From Gp6-AA40 sp035647075 (GTDB lineage Bacteria; Acidobacteriota; Vicinamibacteria; Vicinamibacterales; UBA2999), in the NCBI GenBank assembly GCA_035647075.1, contig DASROF010000213.1:1-62024 (forward strand): 62,024 bases of DNA, given 5' to 3'. A program made the translations under genes and the position numbers. Shown here piece by piece: positions 33,960 through 42,801 of the stretch. The notes below the pieces were generated by a model. That model did no database searches and was not told where the DNA came from. It saw nothing but the letters and a program-made list of their open reading frames with translations. Each line of letters starts with the position of its first letter. Position 1 is the stretch's first letter.

Positions 33960-34270
33960 TGCTGTCAATCGGACCAAGAAAGAGCGTGAAAGTCACCAAG
34001 ACGAATCGCACGATCACGGTTGGCGATAACAGTTATCTCTCCGTCTCCGGGGATGGGACCAATCCTCGCGTGATTCTGACGAGGGGCAAAGAGAACGGCC
34101 ACCTGCTGCTGATCGAATGTTCACTGGCACTTGGCTTTACGATGGTCGACAACGTATCGACTCACAGAACCGAGCTGAGTGCCACCCGAAAGATGAAAGG
34201 CGGCGACGAGATGCTCCTCGTGTGGAGCGGCTTGCGGTGGGTGCAGGTGAGCTTCTCGAAGAATTCGTAA
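33959..34270 (+). CDS. Small hypothetical protein
   Basis: 103 residues, no signal peptide. Mostly beta: TKTNRTITVGDNSYLSVSGDG, HLLLIECSLALGFTMVDNV, and the C-terminal MLLVWSGLRWVQVSFSKNS. Translationally coupled to the reductase gene by TGATG overlap, so probably works with it or shares its regulation. No family recognised. It is convergent with the cytochrome gene; the 43-base gap shows no hairpin. Confidence 0.6.
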   Translation: MLSIGPRKSVKVTKTNRTITVGDNSYLSVSGDGTNPRVILTRGKENGHLLLIECSLALGFTMVDNVSTHRTELSATRKMKGGDEMLLVWSGLRWVQVSFSKNS

Positions 34271-34313
34271 GGGTGCGGATCGCAGGAAGAGGGTGAGCTC
34301 GAAGGGCGAAGGG

Positions 34314-35936
34314 CTACCGAGTGGACGCGGTCGTTTTCGTCAGCAGCACGGCCGATCCGCCCGCCATCGAGTCGTAATAGCGGGTGAAACGCTTCGGCTC
34401 GAAGGCGTCGTACGACTTCAGGTTGTTGGCCCAGCGGAATGAAATCGGCTGGAACCAGAACTCGGCGTCGATCGTGAAAGGGCCCTGGGCAGTGCCGACG
34501 TTCACCGTGTAGCGCACGGTGTCCCTGCCACCGGTGAAGTCCTGATCGTCCATGGCTCCGCCTTGCGGCGCGATGTCCTGCGTCACGCTCCGCTTATTGA
34601 AGCCGGCCGGGAGCAGGCGGTTGTCCTTGATGAAGCGCACGGCCGTCAGCAGGCCTGTGGTCGGCACGTTGTTCGCCCCGACCATGATGTCCTCGTAGAT
34701 CTGCACCTGCGCGGGCTGCGTCACCTCGGTGTAATGCGGCTCGAAGCGCAGGGGATCCTCATCGTTGTCGTTGCCCACAATCGATCCGTTGGGATTCAGC
34801 GCCCCGGATTCGAACACCACCCGCTTGTCGCGATCGCGAACCGTGACGTGCAGCCAGGCACGGCGGGACGGATACGCGGTCGGAAACTTGTGGCCGCCGA
34901 GGTTCTGCACGGACAATTCCGCTTCAAGACGGCCGCCGTTCGCCGCGACGCGGTCGACAGAGAGACGCGCCACGTTCGTCTGCAGGTGATCGATGGTCCG
35001 CGCGGCTGCCTGCTCGAGCTCCTGCGGCAACGCCCAGACGCCCAATTCGCCCCGATATCGGTTCAGCATCCGCTGCACGAAGAAGTTGCCGCCGACAAAC
35101 ACATGGCGCGACACGCCTTCGCGGTACTGCCCGAGCGCGCTCGTCACACGCACAGGCTCCTGCACCACCGGCATGTGGCAGCTCTGACAGCTCTGTTTGT
35201 CCTTGAACTCGCTGGCCAGCCACTCCTGATACGGCATCTGCTCGGGCAGCTCGCCGATCTTTTCGCCCTTCGGACCGAGCGCGGTCGTGATGAGCGTGTG
35301 GCAGGTCGCGCACAGCTCGGACTTGCGAACGTGCTCTCCCTCGGTCGGCCGATACCCGCCCGACGAGGTGCGCATGATGCGGTTTTCGCCGTTCTCAATC
35401 TTGAACGGACCGAACTCCTCACGCTCCGGAGTCTTCTTGACCGTGTCGATGACGAAGCGCCCGACGAAGCTGTCGCTCGTGCCCAGCTTGTCCGGCCGGA
35501 TCTGATGGCACAGTGAACAGGACACGCCGTCCTGCGCGAGGAGATCCAGCCGATCGTCGGACTCGCCGTTCAAGTGAGCGAAGATTTCCGGGTCGAGGCC
35601 TTTGGCGCGCGACTCGACGTTCATCATCGGCATGTGGCAGCGCGAGCACTCGTCCTCGATGACCTTGACCGACTCCTTGTGATCGATCGTCTCCCGCCGC
35701 ACGCTCGCCTGCCAGTACGGATCCCGTGCCGAGTTCGCCATCATCGTCGGCCGCCACGAGGTCCCGATGGAGATGTTCTCGCCGCCTGACGTCGAGAGCG
35801 TGTTGTGACAGGCGAAGCAGCGATCGGAGGTCTGAAACAGGTCGTGGTCGATGCGTTCCTGGGCGAACTCCCTCGACGAACAGACGCAGATGAAGACGAC
35901 AATCGCGGAGCACAGCGTCCGGTTACCAGCCTTCAC
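34314..35936 (-). CDS. Secreted pentahaem c-type cytochrome
   Basis: 540 residues from a GTG at 35936, which overlaps the stop of the upstream gene by 14 bases; signal peptide KAGNRTLCSAIVVFICVCS. Five CxxCH haem sites: CFACH (residue 40), CSRCH, CSLCH, CATCH and CQSCH, all in the first 290 residues. The C-terminal 250 residues are beta-rich without haem sites (LGGHKFPTAYPSRRAWLHVTV, DIMVGANNVPTTGLL), as in cytochrome c-554-like and related multihaem proteins. Probably passes electrons across the periplasm or outside, together with the cytochrome-barrel protein encoded just upstream. Confidence 0.87.
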   Translation of the reverse strand: MKAGNRTLCSAIVVFICVCSSREFAQERIDHDLFQTSDRCFACHNTLSTSGGENISIGTSWRPTMMANSARDPYWQASVRRETIDHKESVKVIEDECSRCHMPMMNVESRAKGLDPEIFAHLNGESDDRLDLLAQDGVSCSLCHQIRPDKLGTSDSFVGRFVIDTVKKTPEREEFGPFKIENGENRIMRTSSGGYRPTEGEHVRKSELCATCHTLITTALGPKGEKIGELPEQMPYQEWLASEFKDKQSCQSCHMPVVQEPVRVTSALGQYREGVSRHVFVGGNFFVQRMLNRYRGELGVWALPQELEQAAARTIDHLQTNVARLSVDRVAANGGRLEAELSVQNLGGHKFPTAYPSRRAWLHVTVRDRDKRVVFESGALNPNGSIVGNDNDEDPLRFEPHYTEVTQPAQVQIYEDIMVGANNVPTTGLLTAVRFIKDNRLLPAGFNKRSVTQDIAPQGGAMDDQDFTGGRDTVRYTVNVGTAQGPFTIDAEFWFQPISFRWANNLKSYDAFEPKRFTRYYDSMAGGSAVLLTKTTASTR

Positions 35937-37077
35937 GCAATCCTCCGTCGAAAAAGTCCCACAAGGCGTAGAAGACAAGCTGCGTCGAGCGATCGTCGCG
36001 GTTGTTGATCGGCTGCCGGATGCCGACGTTGACGCGGACATGTTGCCGGGTGCTCAACGTCACCTGGAATTGCGGGACCACGTCCCAGTTGGTGCGCTGC
36101 CCTGATTCGAGCTCGCGGTCCGCGATCATCTCCACGATCGGCGTCCACAGGCGTCCAAAGCCGTCGTTTTGCGCGATGCTCTTGCCGAACGCGGTGTGCA
36201 GATAGACAGCCCGCGGGGCCTTCTCCGTGTCGGTCGGCAGCTCGGCGCCGAACTGTGCCTGGATGAAGCTCTGGCGCGGCAGCAGCTGACCGAAGCTGCC
36301 GAACGTTTCAAAGATCGCCGTGCCGGAGCCGAGATCCCGGTCGTAATTGCCGGTGGGAATCGCCACTTCGCCCTGCACGCTGAAGATCGAACCCGTATCG
36401 GATCGACTCATGAGCACGCGCTTGTAGCCGCCGATGAGATCGCCGACGCCGCCGGCCCAGTCGGTCCGCGTGCGGGCAAAGCCGAAGGGCACGCCAATCT
36501 CGATCTGGTTGCGGACGCCGAATCGCTTCTCGTAGATGATTTGGTTCCCCATCGACTTGTGACCGCTCAGGCTGCTGGAGCTCGTGAACACCCACTCGTC
36601 TTCCGGAAAGGCTTTTTCGGTAAACAGCGCGCGCGGAAAATTCATCTCGCCAAGCGGCCACTCCGGCTCGGGGCATCGGGTGCGCAGATAGGCCGTGACT
36701 TTGTCGATCTGCTCGGACGTCAGCGCCTCGGCGAACGACGGCATGATCTCGGAGAAGCCACGCGCGGCCTTGCCGCCCTCGTGAATTACGGCGCGCCAGT
36801 CGACGCGCCGCTCGCGCGTGCTGCCGTTGCAGTCGGTAAAGTCGGGAAACGTGGCCGGCGGCTCGAAGCCGAGCACGGCGAGCGGCTGCCCTTTCGCATC
36901 CGGCCCGTGGCAGCCGATGCACGCAGCCTGAAAGATTTCTTCACCCGTGTCGAGCTTCAGCGTCGGCAGCGGCTCGCCATTCTGCGCGCGCCCCTGTGGC
37001 GCCGCCCGCAGGACTCCGCCCACGCACAGGACTATCACGAGCGCACTGAGCGCAGAGAGATACCTTGTTCGGGACAC
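35923..37077 (-). CDS. Monohaem cytochrome c fused to an outer-membrane beta-barrel-like domain
   Basis: 384 residues. Signal peptide (ALSALVIVLCVGGVLRA). Residues about 40-130 are a class I cytochrome c with CIGCH and axial Met in EIMPSFAEALT. Residues about 155-384 resemble MetA-type outer-membrane barrels: RFGVRNQIEIGVPFGF, GDLIGGYKRVLM, VQGEVAIPTGNYDRD, and a C-terminus ending in Trp. The barrel resembles the one fused to the DtxR regulator (shared GD-L/V-x-x-Y and PTGN motifs). First gene of a two-gene operon with the pentahaem cytochrome. Confidence 0.82.
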   Translation of the reverse strand: MSRTRYLSALSALVIVLCVGGVLRAAPQGRAQNGEPLPTLKLDTGEEIFQAACIGCHGPDAKGQPLAVLGFEPPATFPDFTDCNGSTRERRVDWRAVIHEGGKAARGFSEIMPSFAEALTSEQIDKVTAYLRTRCPEPEWPLGEMNFPRALFTEKAFPEDEWVFTSSSSLSGHKSMGNQIIYEKRFGVRNQIEIGVPFGFARTRTDWAGGVGDLIGGYKRVLMSRSDTGSIFSVQGEVAIPTGNYDRDLGSGTAIFETFGSFGQLLPRQSFIQAQFGAELPTDTEKAPRAVYLHTAFGKSIAQNDGFGRLWTPIVEMIADRELESGQRTNWDVVPQFQVTLSTRQHVRVNVGIRQPINNRDDRSTQLVFYALWDFFDGGLREGW

Positions 37078-37108
37078 CTTGCGTGGACGCTAACACGAAG
37101 ATCGCGGC

Positions 37109-37153
37109 GATCAAATTTAGATACGTGATCTAAGAATCACTCTCAATTTGATC
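37109..37153 (-). promoter_or_regulatory. Promoter with palindromic operator for the cytochrome operon
   Basis: Read on the minus strand: -35 TTGAGA (37146-37141), 17-base spacer, -10 TATCTA (37123-37118). Inside it lies TTAGAT-CACGT-ATCTAA (37133-37117), and outside it GATCAAATT / AATTTGATC (37153-37109) forms a wider inverted pair. Such placing fits a repressor site over the promoter. The regulator is unknown. Confidence 0.6.
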
Positions 37154-37170
37154 GGGCGCCATCAGATACG

Positions 37171-39957
37171 TCACCGCTCGACGCGACTCTTCGCCTTCGA
37201 CTTGGCGCGGGCCATCGCGCTGGAGACAGCCGCGGGATCGGGCACCGTCTCCGTCATCGCCGCTGGTGCAACAGCAGCAACCTCGGGTTGCGGTCGCCGG
37301 TGGACACGCCGGGGCATTCGCAGGCGCGACCAGAGCGCACCAACGCTCGCGAACGACGGCACGTGCGAGCGCAGCCACTCAGGCGCGGCGGCGAACAGCA
37401 GCAGCCGCCGGCCGGCGATTTCCGTGAGGTGCAGGAACAGCAGAATCAGCGCGAGCGGAATCACGAGATCGCGGACCTGACGATTGCGCAGTCCGCGCGT
37501 GCTGAACACGTCGTCCCACGCAGTGCGCTCGGTGCCGCCGGTGATGCGGGCGACCTCGCGCAACGTGGCGCGTCCTTCCTCGGGATCGGCTCGCGGCTCG
37601 AACTCGGGTGAGTACGGCAGGCTGAGCGGCGGCAGCGGCAGCACCTGCCCTGGCGTGGTTTCAACCGCGCCGACATAGACGCCGCTGGTCCGAAGCGCGA
37701 AGCGCGCTTCGAGCGTGTGCTCGCCCACCCACGACAGCGGGAGCCGCTCGGATTCGGCGTTGCCGCTCCCGGGCGGCACGATCACAGCGATTGGCGCGCG
37801 CGTGGCGGCTGATCCGTCGCGCGGACGATCGGGGTCGAGCTCGACGCGGACGATGCCCTGCGAGCCCTGCCGCTCGATCGTGGCCTGAACGCCGGTCGGC
37901 GGATCGCCTCCGAGCAGCCATCGCGCGAGCCCGATGCTGAACGGCGCGAAATCGGACCAGGCGTTCAACCGTCCGGAATACTTCCCGTCCACTTCTGCGG
38001 TGAGCGCGGCGACGCGCCCGAGCCCGCGGTGCCAGAACGCCAGCACCGGCGCGCCATACTCGTCGGTCGTGACGGCGCCAAGCGTGGCGCCGGGACGCAG
38101 ATACGTGAGGTTGTAGCCGTCAACGGGCGGGAACGCGGACGCGGGCCGCTCGCCGAGCAGGATGCTGTCGGCAAGCGTTCGCACGGGCGTCGGCTCGGTC
38201 ACGAAGCTCGAACGGGCGACGGTAATCGCCTCCTGCGCGAACAGCCGCGGCAGTTCCTCGACGTTCGACGTGAAGATGATGCGCCCGCCGCCGCGCTGAG
38301 CCACGTCTTTCAGGAACGCGGCATCGGGGTCGGACTCGGTGCCCATGCCGATCACGCTGACGGTGATACCGATGCTCCGCAGTTTCTCCAGCAGCCGCAC
38401 GTAGTCGCCCGGCTCCTCAGCGTCTGCGGCATCGGCGAAAAGCACGATGTGGCGCGTCCCCTTTTTCGACTCCTGCACCATTTCCGCGGCCGAGAGCAGC
38501 GCGGTATACACGAAGATGCCACCGCCCCCGGACTCGATCCGGCGCACCTGGTCGCAGATGCCCTTGTTGTCCGCCGCCGTGAGCGGCTGCACGACGTGTG
38601 GAGCGCTGTCGATCGCGATGACGCCGACTTCGTCAAAGGGTCCGAGCGTCTCGAGCGCGGCGCACGTCCCGGCGTTCGCGAGGTCCATCTTCGTGCGGCC
38701 GTCACCAGCAGGCATCGCCATGCTGCCCGATCGGTCCAGCGCCACGGCCATGGCGAGTGACAGCTTTCGATGCTCGTTGCGGATCTCCATCGACACGGGC
38801 AGGTGGCTATCGAGCTCAGACTTGAAGTAACCGCCGACGCCGAACGACGCCGGACCACCCGTGACGAGCAGCCCGCCGCCGAGATCCGTCGCAAACCGCG
38901 CGATCGCACCGAGCGCGGGCGGCCCGAGAGGCTGTGTCGGCACGTTCTCGAGGATGACGGCGCGATACGCCTGCATGTCGGCTATGGACCGCGGCACGTT
39001 GGCGGCCGACACGATCGTGACGGGGATGCTGCCGGCCGCGAGCGCGCGGCTCAGATTGTCGCCCGCGCCGGTGGTGTTCACGAGCAGGATCGACGCCGGT
39101 GCTTCGACGCGGACGGCGCCGTTGCCGATGTTGTTCTGCGGAACGGGGTCCTGATTGGTGGCGACCTCGACCCGATAGCGCGCCAGCCCGGGACGCTCGA
39201 GCACGTCGCGGAAGGTGAACGGCGTGCTCCCCGCTGCGAGGCTGTGTGTGCCGCGTGAGATCTCGATGTCGTCCCGGAACAGGACGATTTCGGCGTCCGC
39301 CGTCCGGTCGGCGCGGATGGACGCGGTGAACTGGAATGGCTCCCGCCGGTCCACCACGCCAGGCACGTCGAGCGACTCGACGGCAACATCCGCCCCGCCC
39401 CCGCGCACGAACGCGCGGAAGTCGATCGGCAGCCCTCGACCGGCTGCCTCATACGCCGCGGCGGCGGTGGACTCGCCTGTAGCCTCGCCGTCTGAAAAGA
39501 CAACCAGCCGTCCGGGGCGCTCGCGCGGAATCAGACTCGCAGCGAGGCCAATCGCGGAACCGAGGTCGCTCCCCTCATCGTCCACCTGCTGCGCGAACGT
39601 CCCGAACCGGCTGTGCTCTTCGAGGAGTCGCTCGACGCGCGCGTCACGGCCGAAGATCACGACGCCGACGCGGTCGCCGGCATCACGACGCTCCTCGAGC
39701 AGCCGGATGATCTCGAGCGCGCGGTTACGGCCTTCAGACGGCATCGATCGCGATACGTCGACAACGACCACAACGTCCACGCCCTTGCCGCCGATCGACG
39801 CGATCGGTACGGCTGCAAGGAGCGTGACGAGCACCAGCGCGGCGATCCGCACGGCGCCCCCGAGACCTCGAGCGCGGGCGCGCCAGATATAGAGGAAGAC
39901 CAGCGGAACGATCAGGAGCAGCAGCTCGGGGAAGAGGAACGAGAGGATGCGGGTCAT
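37171..39957 (-). CDS. Large membrane protein with two von Willebrand factor A domains and a GATase1-like domain
   Basis: 928 residues. Two N-terminal helices (LFPELLLLIVPLVFLYIW), first VWA with metal site DVSRSM (near 67), glutamine-amidotransferase-like middle (GGGLLVTGGPASFGVGGY), second VWA with DRSGSM (near 413), and a C-terminal helix (LVIPLALILLFLHL) followed by a basic tail. This is the layout of proteins closing MoxR/Bat operons. Its ATG overlaps the stop of the BatA-like gene (ATGA). Likely part of a periplasm-facing complex assembled by MoxR; exact role unknown. The basic tail ends AKSKAKSRVER. Confidence 0.87.
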   Translation of the reverse strand: MTRILSFLFPELLLLIVPLVFLYIWRARARGLGGAVRIAALVLVTLLAAVPIASIGGKGVDVVVVVDVSRSMPSEGRNRALEIIRLLEERRDAGDRVGVVIFGRDARVERLLEEHSRFGTFAQQVDDEGSDLGSAIGLAASLIPRERPGRLVVFSDGEATGESTAAAAYEAAGRGLPIDFRAFVRGGGADVAVESLDVPGVVDRREPFQFTASIRADRTADAEIVLFRDDIEISRGTHSLAAGSTPFTFRDVLERPGLARYRVEVATNQDPVPQNNIGNGAVRVEAPASILLVNTTGAGDNLSRALAAGSIPVTIVSAANVPRSIADMQAYRAVILENVPTQPLGPPALGAIARFATDLGGGLLVTGGPASFGVGGYFKSELDSHLPVSMEIRNEHRKLSLAMAVALDRSGSMAMPAGDGRTKMDLANAGTCAALETLGPFDEVGVIAIDSAPHVVQPLTAADNKGICDQVRRIESGGGGIFVYTALLSAAEMVQESKKGTRHIVLFADAADAEEPGDYVRLLEKLRSIGITVSVIGMGTESDPDAAFLKDVAQRGGGRIIFTSNVEELPRLFAQEAITVARSSFVTEPTPVRTLADSILLGERPASAFPPVDGYNLTYLRPGATLGAVTTDEYGAPVLAFWHRGLGRVAALTAEVDGKYSGRLNAWSDFAPFSIGLARWLLGGDPPTGVQATIERQGSQGIVRVELDPDRPRDGSAATRAPIAVIVPPGSGNAESERLPLSWVGEHTLEARFALRTSGVYVGAVETTPGQVLPLPPLSLPYSPEFEPRADPEEGRATLREVARITGGTERTAWDDVFSTRGLRNRQVRDLVIPLALILLFLHLTEIAGRRLLLFAAAPEWLRSHVPSFASVGALWSRLRMPRRVHRRPQPEVAAVAPAAMTETVPDPAAVSSAMARAKSKAKSRVER

Positions 39958-41888
39958 GCTCGCCCGCCTTCGCTATGGCTCCGGCGGGCAGGCACTCGGC
40001 GGGGCGACAGCAGCCACCAGTTGCAGAACATCGCGGCGGTGCAGACGGCCAGCAGCAACCAGAAGATCGGATCGAATGCGGCGCCGCTCTCGATCGCCCG
40101 CTCGCGGCGGGCGTCATCGAACTTGCCGATGCTCTCGGTGCGCGCGCGGCGCAGATCGCCTTCGGATTCGTCCAGCGGGTTGATCCCGATCTCGTATCGA
40201 AGCTGATCGCCTTCGAGGATCTGCGCGAGCCCGCCTGGCGCCGGCGCGACGAACTCCACGAGCCGCGTGCCCGGAAGGTCGCGCTCGAACGTCCCCATCC
40301 GCAGATGGAGCGGTCTGGCCGGCTGACTGTCGAACCGGATGCGCACCCACTCGCCGACCCGATAGTTCCAGCGCTCGGGGCCCGGAAGCTCGCGACGACG
40401 CATCTCGACGAGATTTGAGATGAGGATCGGCCAGTCCGGCGAGCGGATCAGATTCGTCCGCTCGAGATCGAGGTTAAAGAGAAACGTCGGGTCAGCCGCA
40501 GTGGCCGTGGGCGCAAGCGTCCCGATTAGCGCGCGATCGCCCCCCGACGCCAGCGGATGCACGGCACCGGGCGACAGCGGGAACACGCCGGTCCAGACTA
40601 CGCCGCCGAGGGTGACGCCCTGCAGCAGCGGATGGCGCTTCTCGAGCACGAAGGGCCCGATGAAATCTTCTGGCGTTCCGTCGCCGGCGAGAAGTGGCGC
40701 CGGCCGGCCAAAGCGTGCCTGCCACACCTCGGGAGCGGGAGGTCCGTTGGTCCCGCTGAAGCCGGACGCTAGGTTGGCTCCATTGGTCCGGCTAGAGCCC
40801 GACGCTACGTCGGAGCTGTCGAGGAACGCGAGATGTCCGGGGCTGCCTGGAATGACGCCGGCGAGCGCGCCAATCGCCTTCTCCAGCGCCGCCTTGCCTC
40901 GTCCGTCCTTCAGACGATCGTCAACGGCCACGATCTGCGGCTGCGGCTCGACCATCACCACCGCGTTGTCCGACACCAGTGCATCGTCCGAGAGCGACGC
41001 GCGAACGGGCGGCGTGGCGGCAGGGAGCGGAATAGAAATCGACGACGTGCCGGCGGGCACATCCACGTTTCGCACGAGGATCTCGGTATCACTGGCGCCG
41101 TTGGCGCCCTTGAAAGGGCGCCCTACGACTGTCACGCGAAGCACGCGCTTCGCGGGCGCGTCGGAATAGTTGCGCACGGTCAGCGAGAGTGCGCCCTGCT
41201 TCGTGTCGGCGTTCACAGAGCGGTGGGCGTCAACAATGCCGATGTTTGCGAGCGGGATGCCGGCAGCGGCCCATATCTCGCCGGGGACGATCCGCTCGGT
41301 CGTGCCGTCGGACTGGCGGTCGCTGAGAATCAGCAGCGATCCGGAATCGCCTGCCAGCTCTCGCGAGAGCCGCAGTCCTGCAGCGAGCGAATGCTGGCGG
41401 GCCAGCGGCATCCACGCAGCGAGTGCGGATTCGGCTTCCGCACCGAACGCAGCGGGGCCTGCAATCAACGCCGGCCGCTCGCCGCTGCGGACGAGCGTGA
41501 TGCGGCCGCGCGGGCCGATGCGATTGATCTCATCGCGCACGCGGGCGACAACGCGAGCGCGCGGGCTCTCTCCCCTACTGTCGATCGCCGTCATCGAGAC
41601 TGAATCGTCGAGGAGCACGACGAGGTGCTCGCTCGATGCGGACGGAGCCAGCGTGGCTCCTGAGACGATGAGCGCAAGGGCAAGCGCCGCGAGGCATTCC
41701 AGCAGCAGGCTGGTCGTCCACGGCAGCTTGTCGATCCGGCGGCCGCCGTCGGGAACATCGTGCGCGGCCTGCCACAGAAAGAGGCCCGCGATGGGACGCA
41801 CGGGGAATCTTCGCCGCAGCAGGTGAATCGCGACGATCGCCGGAATCGCCAGCAGTGCCAGCAGTCCAAGCGGCGCAGCGAAGGTCAT
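39954..41888 (-). CDS. BatA-like membrane protein with VWA-type domain and three in-frame repeat insertions
   Basis: 644 residues from the ATG at 41888, overlapping the DUF58 stop (ATGA). The N-terminus is typical BatA: FAAPLGLLALLAIPAIVAIHLLRRR, then a second helix and VVLLDDSVSMTA with a metal-site DxSxS. A C-terminal helix (PIFWLLLAVCTAAMFCNWWLL) anchors the other end. Palindromic repeats are translated at three places: VVGRPFKGANG (41103-41128), VASGSSRTN (40786-40810) and LASGFSGTN (40750-40774). All keep the frame and sit in linkers. A longer upstream frame is antisense-like and ignored. Confidence 0.85.
   Translation of the reverse strand: MTFAAPLGLLALLAIPAIVAIHLLRRRFPVRPIAGLFLWQAAHDVPDGGRRIDKLPWTTSLLLECLAALALALIVSGATLAPSASSEHLVVLLDDSVSMTAIDSRGESPRARVVARVRDEINRIGPRGRITLVRSGERPALIAGPAAFGAEAESALAAWMPLARQHSLAAGLRLSRELAGDSGSLLILSDRQSDGTTERIVPGEIWAAAGIPLANIGIVDAHRSVNADTKQGALSLTVRNYSDAPAKRVLRVTVVGRPFKGANGASDTEILVRNVDVPAGTSSISIPLPAATPPVRASLSDDALVSDNAVVMVEPQPQIVAVDDRLKDGRGKAALEKAIGALAGVIPGSPGHLAFLDSSDVASGSSRTNGANLASGFSGTNGPPAPEVWQARFGRPAPLLAGDGTPEDFIGPFVLEKRHPLLQGVTLGGVVWTGVFPLSPGAVHPLASGGDRALIGTLAPTATAADPTFLFNLDLERTNLIRSPDWPILISNLVEMRRRELPGPERWNYRVGEWVRIRFDSQPARPLHLRMGTFERDLPGTRLVEFVAPAPGGLAQILEGDQLRYEIGINPLDESEGDLRRARTESIGKFDDARRERAIESGAAFDPIFWLLLAVCTAAMFCNWWLLSPRRVPARRSHSEGGRA
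40750..40810. repeat. Two tailed palindromes in the BatA-like frame
   Basis: GTCCCGCTGAAGCCGGACGC (40750-40769, tail TAGG) and GTCCGGCTAGAGCCCGACGC (40786-40805, tail TACG). Both carry the GTCC...GGAC stem with minor mismatches and are read in frame as (L/V)ASG(F/S)S(G/R)TN. Confidence 0.85.
41103..41128. repeat. GGCGCCC-type tailed palindrome in the BatA-like frame
   Basis: Stem GGCGCCCTT-GA-AAGGGCGCC with tail CTACGA. Same architecture as the GGCATCCC copies at 3735-3798, with a different stem sequence. Confidence 0.85.
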
Positions 41889-42727
41889 CGCGGCTCCAGG
41901 ATTCCCGCGTCGGCCAGCACGCGGGCGACCTGCCGCGGAGTCGCACCGGCCATCAGATGGACGAAGGTTGCCCCCGTGCGCCGGGCCGCGCGCGACAGTC
42001 CCTGCCGGAGACGATTGAACCGCGCGCGATACTCGGCGACGGTCCGTGCGTCGATAGTGACGTCGAGTTCGCCGCGGCCCTCGACATCGACCAGCCGCCG
42101 GCCGCCTTCGACGTCGGGCTCCGCTTCGTCGCGGGTGGTGAGCTGAATGATCGCCAGCGACGCGCCGTCGCGAGCGAGCCGGCCGACGATGGTGTCCGGA
42201 TCGTGCGGGAACAGAAAGTCGCTGACGGCGACGCGCATCGACTGCCGTCTGAGTTGAAGGCCGAGCTCTTCCATCGCGCCACTCGTTGCGTCGCAATCGA
42301 GAAACCGCTGCACTTCGTCCGGGCGGTGCAACGGAATCGGCGGGGCAGCCGCGCTCGTGACGAGGCGCGTGTCCGCGCTCATCGACGTTGACGCCGATGC
42401 GAGTAGCGCAACCAGCTCACCGTACGCCCGCTGCTTCAACTCGGTCGCGACCATCGAGCGGCTGCGATCGATCACGAGGTCGATTCGCGGTGCAATCTCT
42501 TCGCGATACAACCGGATAGAGAGCACCTCCGAACGAGCGAACGCTTTCCAGTCCACGTGCCTGAGGTCGTCGCCAGGAACATAGGGCCGATGATCCTGGA
42601 ACTCGAGCGAGCTGCCGGTGCCGGCGCCGAGGCGCTCGCCGACGCGACCGCGCATCGGCGTCCGCGGTACGACCAGCCGCCACGCAGCGGCCGCCTGCAC
42701 GGCCGCCCAATCAATGCCCGGCTGCAT
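41885..42727 (-). CDS. DUF58 domain protein
   Basis: 280 residues. DUF58 core GSSLEFQDHRPYVPGDDLRHVDWK (in parts, residues 38-61), then a VWA-like domain (IDLVIDRSRSM). DUF58 proteins accompany MoxR ATPases and VWA proteins. Here there is no N-terminal membrane region, so it is cytoplasmic. Stop overlaps the BatA-like ATG. Upstream lies the ABC permease gene across a 72-base gap filled with palindromic repeats. Confidence 0.88.
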   Translation of the reverse strand: MQPGIDWAAVQAAAAWRLVVPRTPMRGRVGERLGAGTGSSLEFQDHRPYVPGDDLRHVDWKAFARSEVLSIRLYREEIAPRIDLVIDRSRSMVATELKQRAYGELVALLASASTSMSADTRLVTSAAAPPIPLHRPDEVQRFLDCDATSGAMEELGLQLRRQSMRVAVSDFLFPHDPDTIVGRLARDGASLAIIQLTTRDEAEPDVEGGRRLVDVEGRGELDVTIDARTVAEYRARFNRLRQGLSRAARRTGATFVHLMAGATPRQVARVLADAGILEPR

Positions 42728-42736
42728 ATGGAGTCA

Positions 42737-42801
42737 GGCATCCCATAAAGATTCGGCACCCCATAAAGGGGTGCCCTACGAGCGCCTTGCGAAAGGGCGT
42801 C
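42737..42801. repeat. Cluster of three GGCxCCC-type palindromes between DUF58 and ABC permease genes
   Basis: A half copy GGCATCCCATAAAG (42737-42750), a full copy with GGCACCCC / GGGGTGCC stem and CTACGA tail (42755-42781) and a degraded GCGCCTTGCGAAAGGGCGTC (42782-42801). The last one reaches the stop codon of the permease gene. Confidence 0.85.
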
